Part shown: positions 1 through 11,316 of the stretch, piece after piece
Layout of the letters: every line of letters starts with the position of its first letter
How positions within the stretch are numbered: position 1 is the stretch's first letter
NCBI RefSeq assembly: GCF_006402735.1
Contig: NZ_CP017174.1
Coordinates: forward strand, 6,180,001-6,244,000
Direction of reading: 5' to 3'
DNA length: 64,000 nt
Source of the DNA: Myxococcus xanthus
Lineage (GTDB): Bacteria > Myxococcota > Myxococcia > Myxococcales > Myxococcaceae
The notes under the pieces: generated by a model
The model's database searches: none
What the model saw: the letters and a program-made list of their open reading frames with translations, nothing else
Told to the model about the DNA's origin: nothing
Translations under genes and position numbers: made by a program

Positions 1-1563
1 TTCTCCGGCCGGCCCGACGTGGGCGTGCCGGAGCAGCGCGTCGCCTTCGGTACGTCCGGGCACCGCGGATCCTCCGCGCGCAACAGCTTCAACGAAGGCC
101 ACATCCTCGCGGTGACGCAGGCCATCTGCGAGTACCGCCAGCAGCAGGGCATCGACGGGCCGCTCTTCCTGGGCATGGACACCCACGCCCTCTCCGCCCC
201 CGCGCAGCAGACGGCGCTGGAGGTGCTGGCGGCGAACAGCGTGCAGGTGCGCTTCACGGATGGCGCCACGCCCACGCCCGTCATCTCCCACGCCATCCTC
301 ACGTACAACCGCGGCCGCACGGCGGGGCTCGCGGACGGCATCGTCATCACCCCGTCCCACAACCCGCCGGAAGATGGTGGCATCAAGTACAACCCGCCCA
401 ACGGCGGCCCCGCGGACACGAACGTCACCTCCGTCATCGAGAAGCGCGCCAACGCGCTGCTGGGCACAGGCAACGCGGGCGTGCAGCGCATCCCCCACGA
501 GCGCGCGCGCACCGCGCCCACGGTGAAGCCGTACGACTTCATCACTCCGTACGTGGAGGACCTGGGCACCGTCATCGACATGGAGGCCCTGCGCGGAGCG
601 AAGCTGCGCATCGGCGCGGACCCACTCGGCGGCTCCAACGTCGCGTACTGGGAGCCCATCGCCACTCGCTACGGGCTGAACATGCACGTGGTGAACCCCA
701 CGGTGGACCCGACGTTCCGGTTCATGCCGCTGGACCACGACGGGAAGATTCGCATGGACTGCTCGTCCCCGCATGCCATGGCGAACCTGGTGCGCCTGAA
801 GGACGCGTATGACATCGCGTTCGGCAACGACGCGGATTCGGACCGGCACGGCATCGTCACCCGCAGCATGGGGCTGATGAACCCGAACCACTACCTGGCG
901 GTCGCCATCGACTACCTCTATCGCAACCGGCCCGGCTGGAAGCCTGGCACCGCGGTGGGCAAGACGCTGGTGAGCAGCAGCCTCATCGACCGCGTGGCGA
1001 AGGATTTGGGCCGCCGCGTCGTCGAGGTGCCGGTGGGCTTCAAGTGGTTCGTGGATGGGCTGCTGGATGGCTCGCTGGGCTTCGGCGGCGAGGAGAGCGC
1101 CGGCGCGTCCTTCCTCCGCAAGGACGGCACCGTGTGGACCACGGACAAGGACGGCATCATCCTGGACCTGCTGTCGGTGGAGATCCTCGCGCGCACCGGG
1201 AAGGACCCCGGCGAGCACTACCAGGCCCTGGCGGCGAAGTTCGGCGCGCCGCTCTACACGCGCATCGACCAGCCAGCCACCGCCGCGCAGAAGGCCGCGC
1301 TGAAGAAGCTGTCCCCGGAGGCGGTGAAGGCCACCACGCTGGCCGGTGAGCCCATCCTCCAGCGCCTCACCCGCGCGCCCGGAAACAACGCGGACATCGG
1401 CGGGCTCAAGGTGGTGGCGGAGAACGGCTGGTTCGCCGCGCGTCCCTCCGGCACCGAGGACGTCTACAAAATCTACGCGGAGAGCTTCCGCGACGAAGCC
1501 CACCTCCAAGCCATCCTCCAAGAGGCGCGCGCCATCGTCAGCGAGGCGTTCGCGTCCACTTGA
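1..1563 (+). CDS. pgm: Phosphoglucomutase (alpha-D-glucose phosphate-specific), 5' end outside window
   Basis: Interconverts glucose-1-phosphate and glucose-6-phosphate in the cytoplasm, feeding glycogen, trehalose and surface-polysaccharide synthesis. The frame is open through base 1, so the N-terminus lies outside the window; the GTG at 19 is not a convincing start because the family has about 30 more residues before the [10 protein letters not shown] motif seen here. Visible landmarks are the phosphoserine loop [12 protein letters not shown], the metal-binding [10 protein letters not shown], the sugar-binding [10 protein letters not shown] and the C-terminal phosphate-binding [10 protein letters not shown]. 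All key residues are present, so the enzyme looks intact. The stop overlaps the TTG start of the next gene by 4 nt. Confidence 0.95.
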   Translation, partial: FSGRPDVGVPEQRVAFGTSGHRGSSARNSFNEGHILAVTQAICEYRQQQGIDGPLFLGMDTHALSAPAQQTALEVLAANSVQVRFTDGATPTPVISHAILTYNRGRTAGLADGIVITPSHNPPEDGGIKYNPPNGGPADTNVTSVIEKRANALLGTGNAGVQRIPHERARTAPTVKPYDFITPYVEDLGTVIDMEALRGAKLRIGADPLGGSNVAYWEPIATRYGLNMHVVNPTVDPTFRFMPLDHDGKIRMDCSSPHAMANLVRLKDAYDIAFGNDADSDRHGIVTRSMGLMNPNHYLAVAIDYLYRNRPGWKPGTAVGKTLVSSSLIDRVAKDLGRRVVEVPVGFKWFVDGLLDGSLGFGGEESAGASFLRKDGTVWTTDKDGIILDLLSVEILARTGKDPGEHYQALAAKFGAPLYTRIDQPATAAQKAALKKLSPEAVKATTLAGEPILQRLTRAPGNNADIGGLKVVAENGWFAARPSGTEDVYKIYAESFRDEAHLQAILQEARAIVSEAFAST

Positions 1564-1919
1564 GCGGCGTGAAGCTCGTCCTTCAGTACGTGCTCGCCCT
1601 ACTGATGGTGGGCGCGGGGCTGAACCACTTCCGCAACCCGCGCATGTACCAGCGCATCATGCCCCCGTACCTGCCGTTCCACGGGCCGCTGGTGTTCTGG
1701 AGCGGCGTGGCGGAGGTGCTGCTGGGCGTGGGCCTAGTCATCCCCCAGACGAGCCGGCTGGCCGCCTGGGGCCTCGTCGCCCTGTTCATCGCCGTCTTTC
1801 CGGCCAACCTCTACATGGTGCAGCACCCGGAGCGGTTCCGGAAAATCCCCCCGGCCCTGCTCTGGCTGCGGCTGCCCCTGCAGGCGGTCCTGATCCTCTG
1901 GGCCTGGTGGTACACCTGA
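1560..1919 (+). CDS. DoxX-like small integral membrane protein
   Basis: A 119-residue protein with about four hydrophobic segments (roughly residues 5-22, 45-63, 68-86 and 97-117) and the HFRNPRMY stretch after helix 1, typical of the DoxX/DoxD-like family. These are membrane proteins of mostly unknown role, some linked to redox or thiosulfate metabolism. The TTG start lies in a TTGA overlap with the phosphoglucomutase stop, which suggests translational coupling. An in-frame GTG at 1569 is the alternative start. Only the membrane topology and family are supported; no substrate can be inferred. Confidence 0.75.
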   Translation: MSGVKLVLQYVLALLMVGAGLNHFRNPRMYQRIMPPYLPFHGPLVFWSGVAEVLLGVGLVIPQTSRLAAWGLVALFIAVFPANLYMVQHPERFRKIPPALLWLRLPLQAVLILWAWWYT

Positions 1920-1959
1920 GCCGGGCCGCCCGCCCGGCTGCCCTCCGGTGCGTCCTTCC

Positions 1960-1988
1960 TTGACTCGCCGGGGGGTGCTCTTTAGTTT
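1960..1988 (+). promoter_or_regulatory. Candidate sigma-70 promoter for rpoZ
   Basis: TTGACT at 1960-1965 and TAGTTT at 1983-1988 with a 17-nt spacer, about 40 nt before the rpoZ ATG. The -35 is strong and the -10 weak. It sits in the gap between two genes, so it is a reasonable rpoZ promoter. Confidence 0.5.
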
Positions 1989-2030
1989 CAGAGGCTTCCA
2001 GTAGCCCCACCGAAATCCGAAGGACGTTCC

Positions 2031-2267
2031 ATGGCTCGCGTTACCGTCGAAGACTGCCTCCCCCTCGTCGACAACCGGTTCGCGCTGGTGCTGCTCGGCG
2101 CCAAGCGCGCGCGGCAGCTGATGGCGGGTGCCCGCCCCATCCTCGAGCAGTCCAAGAACAAGCCCCCCGTGCTGTCCCTGCGCGAGGTGGCCACCGGCCG
2201 CGTGAAGTTCGACCGTGACGTGCGCGAGGCGCTGTCCGGCAAGTACACGGGCGACGAGCCCAAGTAG
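2031..2267 (+). CDS. rpoZ: RNA polymerase omega subunit
   Basis: A 78-residue protein matching omega, the small RNA polymerase subunit that wraps the C-terminal tail of beta-prime and aids assembly. The N-terminal [10 protein letters not shown], then [17 protein letters not shown] and the central [12 protein letters not shown] follow the family pattern, and the length is normal. The gene is preceded by a promoter-like element and converges on a NUDIX gene whose stop lies only 15 nt away. Single-gene transcription is likely. In most bacteria omega also forms part of a (p)ppGpp site; whether that holds here cannot be seen. Confidence 0.95.
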
Positions 2268-2282
2268 TCCCCGCGGTTCTCT

Positions 2283-2762
2283 TCAGCCCCCTTCCTTCCC
2301 GGCAATGCTCGCCGGGGAGGAGGCTTCGGGGAGCAGGCCCTGGGAGCGCAACCAGCGCACCGCCCGCGAGGCAACGGCCTTCTCTCCTTTGTAGCCCAGC
2401 AGCGGCACCAGTTGGACCACCGGCACCCAGCGCACCTCGTCCACTTCGATGCGCGGCCCCGGCAGCGGCCCCAGCTCTCCCTCCTGATAGCGGAACAGGA
2501 AGAAGTGGACGCGCTTGAAGATGCGCTGTCCGCGGAACTGGTACACGTAGCGAATCTCGCCCAACGGGGCCATGAGCGACACGGACAGCCCCGTCTCCTC
2601 ACGCACCTCGCGGCTCGCCGTCTGCTCCGGCGACTCACCCGGGTCCACGTGCCCCTTGGGGAGCGCCCATAAGGTGCGGCCATGGGGACGGATGACGGCC
2701 ACCTCCCAGTGACCGGCACTCTCCCGGATGACGACACCGCCTGCGGACGCCTCGCGTGGCAT
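2283..2762 (-). CDS. NUDIX hydrolase
   Basis: A 159-residue protein with a complete Nudix box at about residues 38-60: GHVDPGESP at the start, and REVREETGL containing the metal-binding REXXEE core. The N-terminal REASAGGVVIRE strand is typical of bis(5'-nucleosyl)-tetraphosphatase/MutT-like enzymes that clean up nucleotide derivatives such as Ap4A or oxidised dNTPs. The substrate cannot be settled from sequence. The C-terminal 25 residues are Arg/Ser-rich and probably disordered. It converges with rpoZ and is followed upstream by two unknown genes on the same strand, with a 36-nt gap to the nearer one. Confidence 0.85.
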   Translation of the reverse strand: MPREASAGGVVIRESAGHWEVAVIRPHGRTLWALPKGHVDPGESPEQTASREVREETGLSVSLMAPLGEIRYVYQFRGQRIFKRVHFFLFRYQEGELGPLPGPRIEVDEVRWVPVVQLVPLLGYKGEKAVASRAVRWLRSQGLLPEASSPASIAGKEGG

Positions 2763-2798
2763 ACCCGCCCACCCTACCCGATGCGGAAGGAAAGGTGC

Positions 2799-3446
2799 TC
2801 ACCCGCCATGCGCGAAATGGCGAAGCTTGGCCTCCGCCCCCAGCCGGTAGGCGTAGCGCAGGTCCCCCAGGAGCCGGTCCAACCGCCGGGCGACGACGTG
2901 CCCCATCAGCCGCGCGCAGAAGCGGCGTGACAGCCGGTTCGCCTCCTCGTAGCGCCACCGCTCCTGGACGGAGAGCTGCTTGCGGTAGGACACCCGCTCG
3001 AAGAGACGATGGAGCAGCTCCCGCGCCCAGGCCCCCACGCCTTCGCCCCACCGGTGCAGCAGGCACACCGCGAACTTGTCCACCTCCGCCTGCGCTTCCA
3101 GCTCCAGCAGCGACACCGTCCGGCCGTGGGCCGCCGTGTGGGCCACGTAGAGGAAGTGGCTCACGCCTTCGGCCAGCTGGCAGTAACCGGCCAGGTCGCT
3201 GTCCAGCACGTACCCCAGCGGACCGGATTCGTAGGGCTTGAGCCTGTCGAGCAGCGCCGGTGACAGGTAGAGGGCCAGCTCCAGCGCGTCGCCCGCCTCG
3301 TGCACCAGCAGCTCCTCGTCGGCGCGGCCGGTGCCTCCCAATTGGGCGGCGGCCTCCGTGTCCACCACGAAGACCTCCGCCCTTGCCTCGCACGTGAAGC
3401 CGTAGATGGCCTCCAGGTGGTCCTGAACGCGGCCAATCATCCCCAC
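2799..3446 (-). CDS. Hypothetical protein, no recognised domain
   Basis: A 215-residue soluble protein without signal peptide or membrane segment. Coding quality is good (strong G/C third positions, no shadow composition). A helical C-terminal half is rich in Arg and aromatic residues; a Cys-containing N-terminal part begins MGMIGRVQDHLEAIYGF. The sequence ARELLHRLFERVSYRKQ and a DSDLAGYCQLAEGVSHFL segment look like helices of a compact regulatory or adaptor fold, but I cannot assign a family. It follows the next gene upstream by only 6 nt on the same strand, so the two form an operon and probably act together. Confidence 0.7.
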   Translation of the reverse strand: MGMIGRVQDHLEAIYGFTCEARAEVFVVDTEAAAQLGGTGRADEELLVHEAGDALELALYLSPALLDRLKPYESGPLGYVLDSDLAGYCQLAEGVSHFLYVAHTAAHGRTVSLLELEAQAEVDKFAVCLLHRWGEGVGAWARELLHRLFERVSYRKQLSVQERWRYEEANRLSRRFCARLMGHVVARRLDRLLGDLRYAYRLGAEAKLRHFAHGG

Positions 3447-3452
3447 CTCCGG

Positions 3453-4052
3453 CTAGTTGACGAGCTGTCCCTTGGGCCGCGGCATCATCCCCGCGTCGAG
3501 CAGCACGCGCTCCAGCCTGTCACTCCCGGTGCGGACCCACGCCTCATAGACTTTCAGCGCGCCGCTGGGGCCGGCCTGCACCATGCCCCGCGCGGAGATC
3601 TCCTCCAGCACCTCCACCACCTTGCGGAACTTCTCGCACAACTCCCGGTACACCTGCGCGAAGCCCGCCGCCGGCGTCAGCTCCGCCACGTGGCCATACG
3701 CCGTGCCGCCCATCTGGATGTAGTAGTCCGGCCCCACCACGCCGCTCTGCAGCGCGCCGGAGAAGAAGCCGGCGGTGTACAGCGACACGTCGCCCAGCCG
3801 GCGCAGGGTGCGGATGCGCTCGGCGCGCTCCTGCTGCAAGGCCTGGTGGTAGAGGATGGCCAGGGGCTCGTGGTCCTTGCGCCCGTCCTCCTCGCGGGTG
3901 AACAGCTTGTCGGTGACGGCGAACTCGGACAGCAGGTTCACCAGGTAGAACTCCGTCACCTCCGCCAGTTCTACCCGCTGCCGCCCCGTGACCTCGCCCA
4001 GAAGAGACTTGAAGAACTCCTTCAGAGACAGGGACGCCACCAGTCCACTCAT
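3453..4052 (-). CDS. Hypothetical protein, divergent from groES
   Basis: A 199-residue soluble protein, first gene of a two-gene operon running away from groES. ATG at 4052 is preferred over a GTG at 4058 because GGGAGGT lies just 4-5 nt before it. The sequence is mainly helical: SLKEFFKSLLGEV at the N-terminus, then EFYLVNLLSEFA and a long segment with YHQALQQERAERIRTLRRLG. No catalytic motif, transmembrane helix or signal is visible. A CIRCE-like inverted repeat lies about 110 nt upstream of its start, so it could belong to the HrcA heat-shock regulon; that is inference. Confidence 0.7.
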   Translation of the reverse strand: MSGLVASLSLKEFFKSLLGEVTGRQRVELAEVTEFYLVNLLSEFAVTDKLFTREEDGRKDHEPLAILYHQALQQERAERIRTLRRLGDVSLYTAGFFSGALQSGVVGPDYYIQMGGTAYGHVAELTPAAGFAQVYRELCEKFRKVVEVLEEISARGMVQAGPSGALKVYEAWVRTGSDRLERVLLDAGMMPRPKGQLVN

Positions 4053-4162
4053 TGACACCTCCCGTCATTCCCCGGGCGGACGTCGCCCGGAGGAGACCTG
4101 GGAAGGGTAGCAATCAGGTGCGGGCACGGCAAAGCCACTCCCAGTGATTCCGGGCACTTGCG

Positions 4163-4189
4163 TTAGCACTCTGGTATCGCGAGTGCCAA
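4163..4189. promoter_or_regulatory. Second CIRCE-like operator (17 of 18 arm bases)
   Basis: TTAGCACTC at 4163-4171, a 9-nt spacer, then GAGTGCCAA at 4181-4189. CIRCE is TTAGCACTC-N9-GAGTGCTAA, so only one arm base differs. It sits between the divergent gene starting at 4052 and groES, about 174 nt upstream of a perfect CIRCE. It could serve the divergent gene, a distal gro promoter, or co-operative HrcA binding. Confidence 0.75.
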
Positions 4190-4302
4190 TCCAGGGCCCT
4201 GAGGCAGGCCGCCGGGCATGGCGCCAGGGGTAGAGGATGTCACTGGAAAACCCCAGCAATGCCGCGCAGTTGGCACGTTCAGGAGCGGTCAGCCAGCGTC
4301 GC

Positions 4303-4330
4303 TTGACGGGTCGACTTCGCTGGTTATTAT
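4303..4330 (+). promoter_or_regulatory. groES-groEL promoter, sigma-70 type
   Basis: TTGACG at 4303-4308, 16-nt spacer, TATTAT at 4325-4330. Both hexamers are one mismatch or nearly so from consensus. The expected start point, around 4337, falls just before the CIRCE operator, the classical arrangement for HrcA repression. Confidence 0.75.
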
Positions 4331-4346
4331 CCGCCGCGCCTGGGCG

Positions 4347-4373
4347 TTAGCACTCATGAGGTGCGAGTGCTAA
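4347..4373. promoter_or_regulatory. Perfect CIRCE operator for HrcA
   Basis: TTAGCACTC at 4347-4355, 9-nt spacer, GAGTGCTAA at 4365-4373; all 18 arm bases match consensus. CIRCE is bound by the heat-sensitive repressor HrcA. It lies downstream of the -10 box and 91 nt before the groES start, so it would be in the 5' leader. No hrcA gene is in the window. Confidence 0.95.
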
Positions 4374-4464
4374 CCCCATGGGTCGCGAGGCCCTTTTTCA
4401 ACCCCCAAGCAGCTTTCGGTCGCCACCGGAAACGGCGCCGGAAGCGACATGTAAGGAGCAGGCC

Positions 4465-6443
<1,979 letters not shown>

Positions 6444-6487
6444 TCCGCCCCTCACCCCGGCATCCGTCCGGGGTGACGTCCTGAACG

Positions 6488-6530
6488 CGGCCTCCGGCTC
6501 CCTCATGGGGACCCGGAGGCCGTCGTCTTT
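6488..6530 (+). terminator. Rho-independent terminator after groEL
   Basis: Perfect 10-bp stem CGGCCTCCGG (6488-6497) / CCGGAGGCCG (6513-6522) followed by a T-rich TCGTCTTT. A smaller CACCCCGG/CCGGGGTG hairpin lies immediately upstream at about 6450-6475 and may act with it. Confidence 0.75.
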
Positions 6531-6594
6531 GCGGGCTGGGTGGCGACGCGCCTTCCCGGCCCTTACTTTGGTGAATACGAAGGAGGAGACACCC

Positions 6595-6852
6595 GTGAAG
6601 CCCGTGAAGATTTTTACGACCACCTACTGTGGCTACTGCGTCCGCGCCAAGGACCTGCTCAAGCGCAAGGGCGTGGATTACGAAGAGGTGGATGTCACCG
6701 GAGACGACGACCTGCGCGCGAAGCTCGTGGAGATGAGCGGTGGTCAGCGCACCGTGCCGCAAATCTTCATCGGCGACACGCACGTCGGCGGCTACTCGGA
6801 CTTGTCCCGCCTGGACACCGAGGGCCGCCTGGAGCCGATGCTCCAGGCCTGA
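6595..6852 (+). CDS. grxC: Glutaredoxin (GrxC type)
   Basis: An 85-residue dithiol glutaredoxin that reduces protein and low-molecular-weight disulfides using glutathione. The active site is CGYC in TTTYCGYCVRAK near residue 15, followed by the cis-Pro loop RTVPQIFIG and the glutathione-binding GGYSDL. The GTG start at 6595 is preferred because AGGAGG (6581-6586) sits 8 nt before it; a second in-frame GTG at 6604 is too far downstream. It stands alone after the groEL terminator, so the gene is probably transcribed from its own promoter. Confidence 0.92.
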   Translation: MKPVKIFTTTYCGYCVRAKDLLKRKGVDYEEVDVTGDDDLRAKLVEMSGGQRTVPQIFIGDTHVGGYSDLSRLDTEGRLEPMLQA

Positions 6853-6949
6853 GCACCCCAGGCAGGCGGCCAGGCGCCCCCGCCAAGGCTCCCGGCCTGC
6901 GGTGCATAGGTTTCTCCCCGTGGCACTTCACTCATCCACGGGAGGCGGC

Positions 6950-7354
6950 ATGGCAGGCGAAGAGCGGCAGACGGGGACCCGGGACGAGCAGTACAACCTC
7001 ATCAGCGTCCTGTATCACCTGCTCAAGGGTGCCTCGACCAGTGAGGCGTACATCCGGGATGCCGAGGAAAACGGCGACCCGGAGCTCGCCCAGTTCTTCC
7101 GCGATTGGCAGGAGGAGCAGCGAAACCTCGCCGAGCGGGCCAAGAATCTGCTCGGCGCCCGCATGGCGGGCGTCTCCAGGGCGGGCACCGGCCGCAAGCG
7201 CTCGGCCCAAGGAGGCAGGCGCGGCGCGGACTCGGTGGAGAAGCAACCCACCAACGCGAGCGTTGCCTCGGGCGGCAATGACACGACGCGTGACGCCGTG
7301 GACGAGGAGCTGATGGAGACCTTCCCCGCCAGCGACCCGCCAGCCCGCTACTGA
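6950..7354 (+). CDS. Small soluble hypothetical with C-terminal FPASDPPA motif
   Basis: A 134-residue protein. Residues about 10-65 form two helices (QYNLISVLYHLLKGAS and ELAQFFRDWQEEQRNLAERA) resembling a ferritin-like or DUF892-type half-bundle; the rest is Gly/Arg-rich and flexible. It ends DEELMETFPASDPPARY, a tail pattern I know from many small proteobacterial proteins of unknown role, often stress-related. GGGAGG lies 5 nt before the ATG. No export signal. Function unknown; it probably forms a single-gene unit between the glutaredoxin and a lipoprotein gene. Confidence 0.75.
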   Translation: MAGEERQTGTRDEQYNLISVLYHLLKGASTSEAYIRDAEENGDPELAQFFRDWQEEQRNLAERAKNLLGARMAGVSRAGTGRKRSAQGGRRGADSVEKQPTNASVASGGNDTTRDAVDEELMETFPASDPPARY

Positions 7355-7441
7355 GGCCCCATCCGGATTCCTGCGTCCTTCCGCGAGGGAGTGACGCAGG
7401 ATTCTGGATTCTGGCCGAACGTTCGTCTTGTATGGGGGGTC

Positions 7442-8491
7442 GTGAAACACACCGTCCCCTTCCACTGCCCGCGCCTGGTGCTGCTGCTGGTGGCCATCCT
7501 GGCCGCGGCCTGCCGGAGCACGCCCTTCCAGGTGCGTGGCGCCGTGCCCGAATCGCTGGGCGCGTCCGCGGTGGTCGTCCAGCCCTTCGGCTTCCAGTGG
7601 GCGGAGCCTGACTGGCGCGCCGTGGAGTTGTCTCAGCGGCTGGTGAATGTGGCCCTGGCGCAGGCCGGTGACGCGGCCCTCTTCTTCGGCCCCACCGAGC
7701 TGCAGGTGGCGCGGCCCGGCGAGGAAGGCGGTAACGGGCTGACGCGCGCTGTGGTGGCGGCATTGGCCTCCTACGGCGTCCGGCCTGACGGGTTGATGGT
7801 CCTCCGCCCCTCGGCGGAGCAACGCATCCAGTCCGGTGAACGTGAACTGATTGACACCGAGGGCTACACGGTGGGCCAGAGCGCCACCGAGGTGGTGATG
7901 TACGTGGGCCGTGTCGAGGTCCTCCACCCCGCCACGCAAGAGGTGGTGCTGGAGGTCTTCGGGGAGGCCACCGTGAATCCCTACGCAGACATCCTTGATG
8001 AGGGCGCGGACCCGGCTCCGGAGCTGACGCGCCTCATGGAGGAGCTCACGCGCGAAGCACTCCGCGGCCTGTCGAGCCACCTGAAGCCACCCCGCGCGCC
8101 CGCCCCCGCGCTGGCCTCCTCCCTGGCGTGGGCGCCGTGGGACGTGCTCGACATGGCGGCGTGGATGCCCAAGGACAGCACAGACCTGGAATTGCCGCCG
8201 GGTCTGCAAGAAGCCGGGCAGGACCCGCGAAGCCTGCGCGTCCAGCGCCTGCGCTTCGCCAACCCGGACGCGGACACCGCGCTGCTGGAAACGCTGGCGT
8301 TGCGCCCCGGCGGCCTCTATGTGCGCGCCGCACCCGAGGGCGCGAAGCTCTCCGCGGGGGACCTGGTGCTCACGCTCGACGGCCGCCCTGCACTTCCCCA
8401 GACACTTGCCCGCGCACGGCTGGCGCTCGTGCCAGTCGAAGCGCGCGTTCAACAACCCTCAGGCAGGATTGTTCCACTCGTACTGCCTTGA
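7442..8491 (+). CDS. Lipoprotein of unknown function
   Basis: A 349-residue predicted lipoprotein. From the GTG at 7442 the product begins with a basic stretch, a hydrophobic core and a lipobox LAAAC near residue 23, so it should be exported and lipidated. An upstream in-frame start at 7391 would bury the signal, which is why 7442 is preferred; GGGGGG lies close before it. The mature part has an alpha/beta N-terminal domain (SAVVVQPFGFQWAEPDW...) reminiscent of outer-membrane LpoB/curli-assembly-like folds and a C-terminal domain starting about residue 260 with PDZ-like features (GDLVLTLDGRPALPQTLARA). Partner unknown; the FHA regulator gene follows after 71 nt. Confidence 0.75.
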   Translation: MKHTVPFHCPRLVLLLVAILAAACRSTPFQVRGAVPESLGASAVVVQPFGFQWAEPDWRAVELSQRLVNVALAQAGDAALFFGPTELQVARPGEEGGNGLTRAVVAALASYGVRPDGLMVLRPSAEQRIQSGERELIDTEGYTVGQSATEVVMYVGRVEVLHPATQEVVLEVFGEATVNPYADILDEGADPAPELTRLMEELTREALRGLSSHLKPPRAPAPALASSLAWAPWDVLDMAAWMPKDSTDLELPPGLQEAGQDPRSLRVQRLRFANPDADTALLETLALRPGGLYVRAAPEGAKLSAGDLVLTLDGRPALPQTLARARLALVPVEARVQQPSGRIVPLVLP

Positions 8492-8562
8492 GTTTTCCCG
8501 ATGTGAAGAGGCTCGCGTCGGGCTTGCCCGCCCATGCGACTCGCACCTAAAGAGGACCCGAT

Positions 8563-9942
<1,380 letters not shown>

Positions 9943-9983
9943 AGAAGTCCGCACGCAGGTCCACCTCTAGGGAGAACAACCGC

Positions 9984-11177
9984 ATGTTGCGTCGTGTTGC
10001 CGTAGCCTCCGTCGTCTTCACTGCCGCTTGCGCCGGCCAGCAGAAGCCCGCAGCCCAGGCCGGACAGCCCACGTCGACCGAGGAGCGTGTCCGCATCACC
10101 AACCAGCCCCCGTTCGACCTGGTGAATTGCTTCCCGCGCGAGCTCCAGCTTCCGGAGCAGGCGAGCCAGGGCGTCGTGCTGGGCGCGCTACTCACCACGC
10201 GTCCCCAGGTGATGGAGTGCCTGGTGGACCCGAAGCACCGGGGCGCGGAGAAGAGCACCACGGTGGAGGTCAAGACGACCGTCACGGAGCAGGGCGGCTC
10301 GCACGCCGTCACCGGGACGAACCTCACCCCGGAAGGCCAGGCCTGCATCCAGAAGGTGGTGGACACCCAGGTGAAGTTGTCCGCGCTGCCCAAGGGCGCG
10401 CAGCCGGTGGAGGCGGCCATCCCCTTCGAGCACACCACCAGCGGCCTCAACTCCGTCACCTTCAACATCAACGAGGGCTCGGACTTCACCGGCGCGGTGC
10501 GCCTCGCGCAGCAGAGCTGGTGTGACTGCTACGCCAACTTCAAGGAGCAGGTCCCGCCGCCGCTGACGGCGAAGATCAAGCTGCTGAAGACGCAGCCCAC
10601 CCCGGCCGAGGTCACCTTCGCGCCCTCCGGCAACACCGAGGCGGACCAGCTGGCCGCCTGCCTCCAGCCGAAGATCGCCGCGCTGCCGGCGAAGCTGACC
10701 TCCGACGAGCTGGGCTTCTCCTACCGCTTCGTCCACTTCGACTCGTCCGCGCCGGACGCCGCGTCGGCCGCCCTGCCGCCCGAGCTGCGCTTCCTCCAGC
10801 TGGACCTCAACCGCACCCAGCGCGCGGCGGACTCGGCCATCGCCGACGGCGCCCGCACCCCGGCGGCCCTGGCCTACGCCGAGGTCGTGGACCGCTACCA
10901 GAAGACCAAGAACTGGCGCCTGTTCGACGAGATGTCCAGCAAGTGCGACGCGCTGGTGAAGGCGGACGCGAACGTCATCGAGTCCATCAAGGCCCGCCAG
11001 GCCACGGACCAGGCCGCGCTGGCGCTGGCCACGGAGATGGCGGCGAAGGACGCGGAGAACTGGGGTGACGTCGTCATCGCCACCCAGAAGAACGTCGACG
11101 AGTCGGTGAAGGAACTGGCCGACGCGGAGAAGATGGCCGCGCAGGACAAGGCCGCCTGCCCGAAGAAGAAGTTCTAG
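9984..11177 (+). CDS. Lipoprotein with two repeated modules, unknown function
   Basis: A 397-residue lipoprotein with signal MLRRVAVASVVFTAACAG (lipobox FTAAC). The mature part holds two similar modules (about residues 45-165 and 170-255); each has a 'proportion' type beta-strand/Cys pattern ending in a segment such as EGQACIQKVV or DQLAACLQPKI, a layout shared by many myxobacterial AgmX/TonB-like C-terminal domains. A helical region follows (about 270-395) rich in Ala and Lys. GGGAGAAC lies before the ATG. It is the last gene before a strong terminator; the FHA regulator gene is 41 nt upstream, so co-transcription is possible. Confidence 0.75.
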   Translation: MLRRVAVASVVFTAACAGQQKPAAQAGQPTSTEERVRITNQPPFDLVNCFPRELQLPEQASQGVVLGALLTTRPQVMECLVDPKHRGAEKSTTVEVKTTVTEQGGSHAVTGTNLTPEGQACIQKVVDTQVKLSALPKGAQPVEAAIPFEHTTSGLNSVTFNINEGSDFTGAVRLAQQSWCDCYANFKEQVPPPLTAKIKLLKTQPTPAEVTFAPSGNTEADQLAACLQPKIAALPAKLTSDELGFSYRFVHFDSSAPDAASAALPPELRFLQLDLNRTQRAADSAIADGARTPAALAYAEVVDRYQKTKNWRLFDEMSSKCDALVKADANVIESIKARQATDQAALALATEMAAKDAENWGDVVIATQKNVDESVKELADAEKMAAQDKAACPKKKF

Positions 11178-11206
11178 GAGTCCCCCGCCCCACGGCGGAA
11201 AAACAC

Positions 11207-11250
11207 GAAGGCGCGGGAGCCCGGAAGCCGGGGCCCGCGCCTTCTGTGTT
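11207..11250. terminator. Bidirectional hairpin between the lipoprotein gene and smc
   Basis: Stem GAAGGCGCGGG (11207-11217) / CCCGCGCCTTC (11234-11244), an 11-bp perfect match, followed by TGTGTTT. It lies between converging genes and could end transcription from both sides, although the other flank has only AAAAACAC. Confidence 0.8.
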
Positions 11251-11316
11251 TCGGGGAGAAACCGTCGCCGCGGGGCGGACACCGGAGGCCCGGTGCCCCG
11301 CCCGCCCGGGACGGGC

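Noticed and set aside
4271-4290. TGGCAC-type element upstream of groES as a sigma-54 promoter
   Set aside because: The -12 GC/TTGC half is missing at the right distance; the sigma-70 promoter with CIRCE explains the region.
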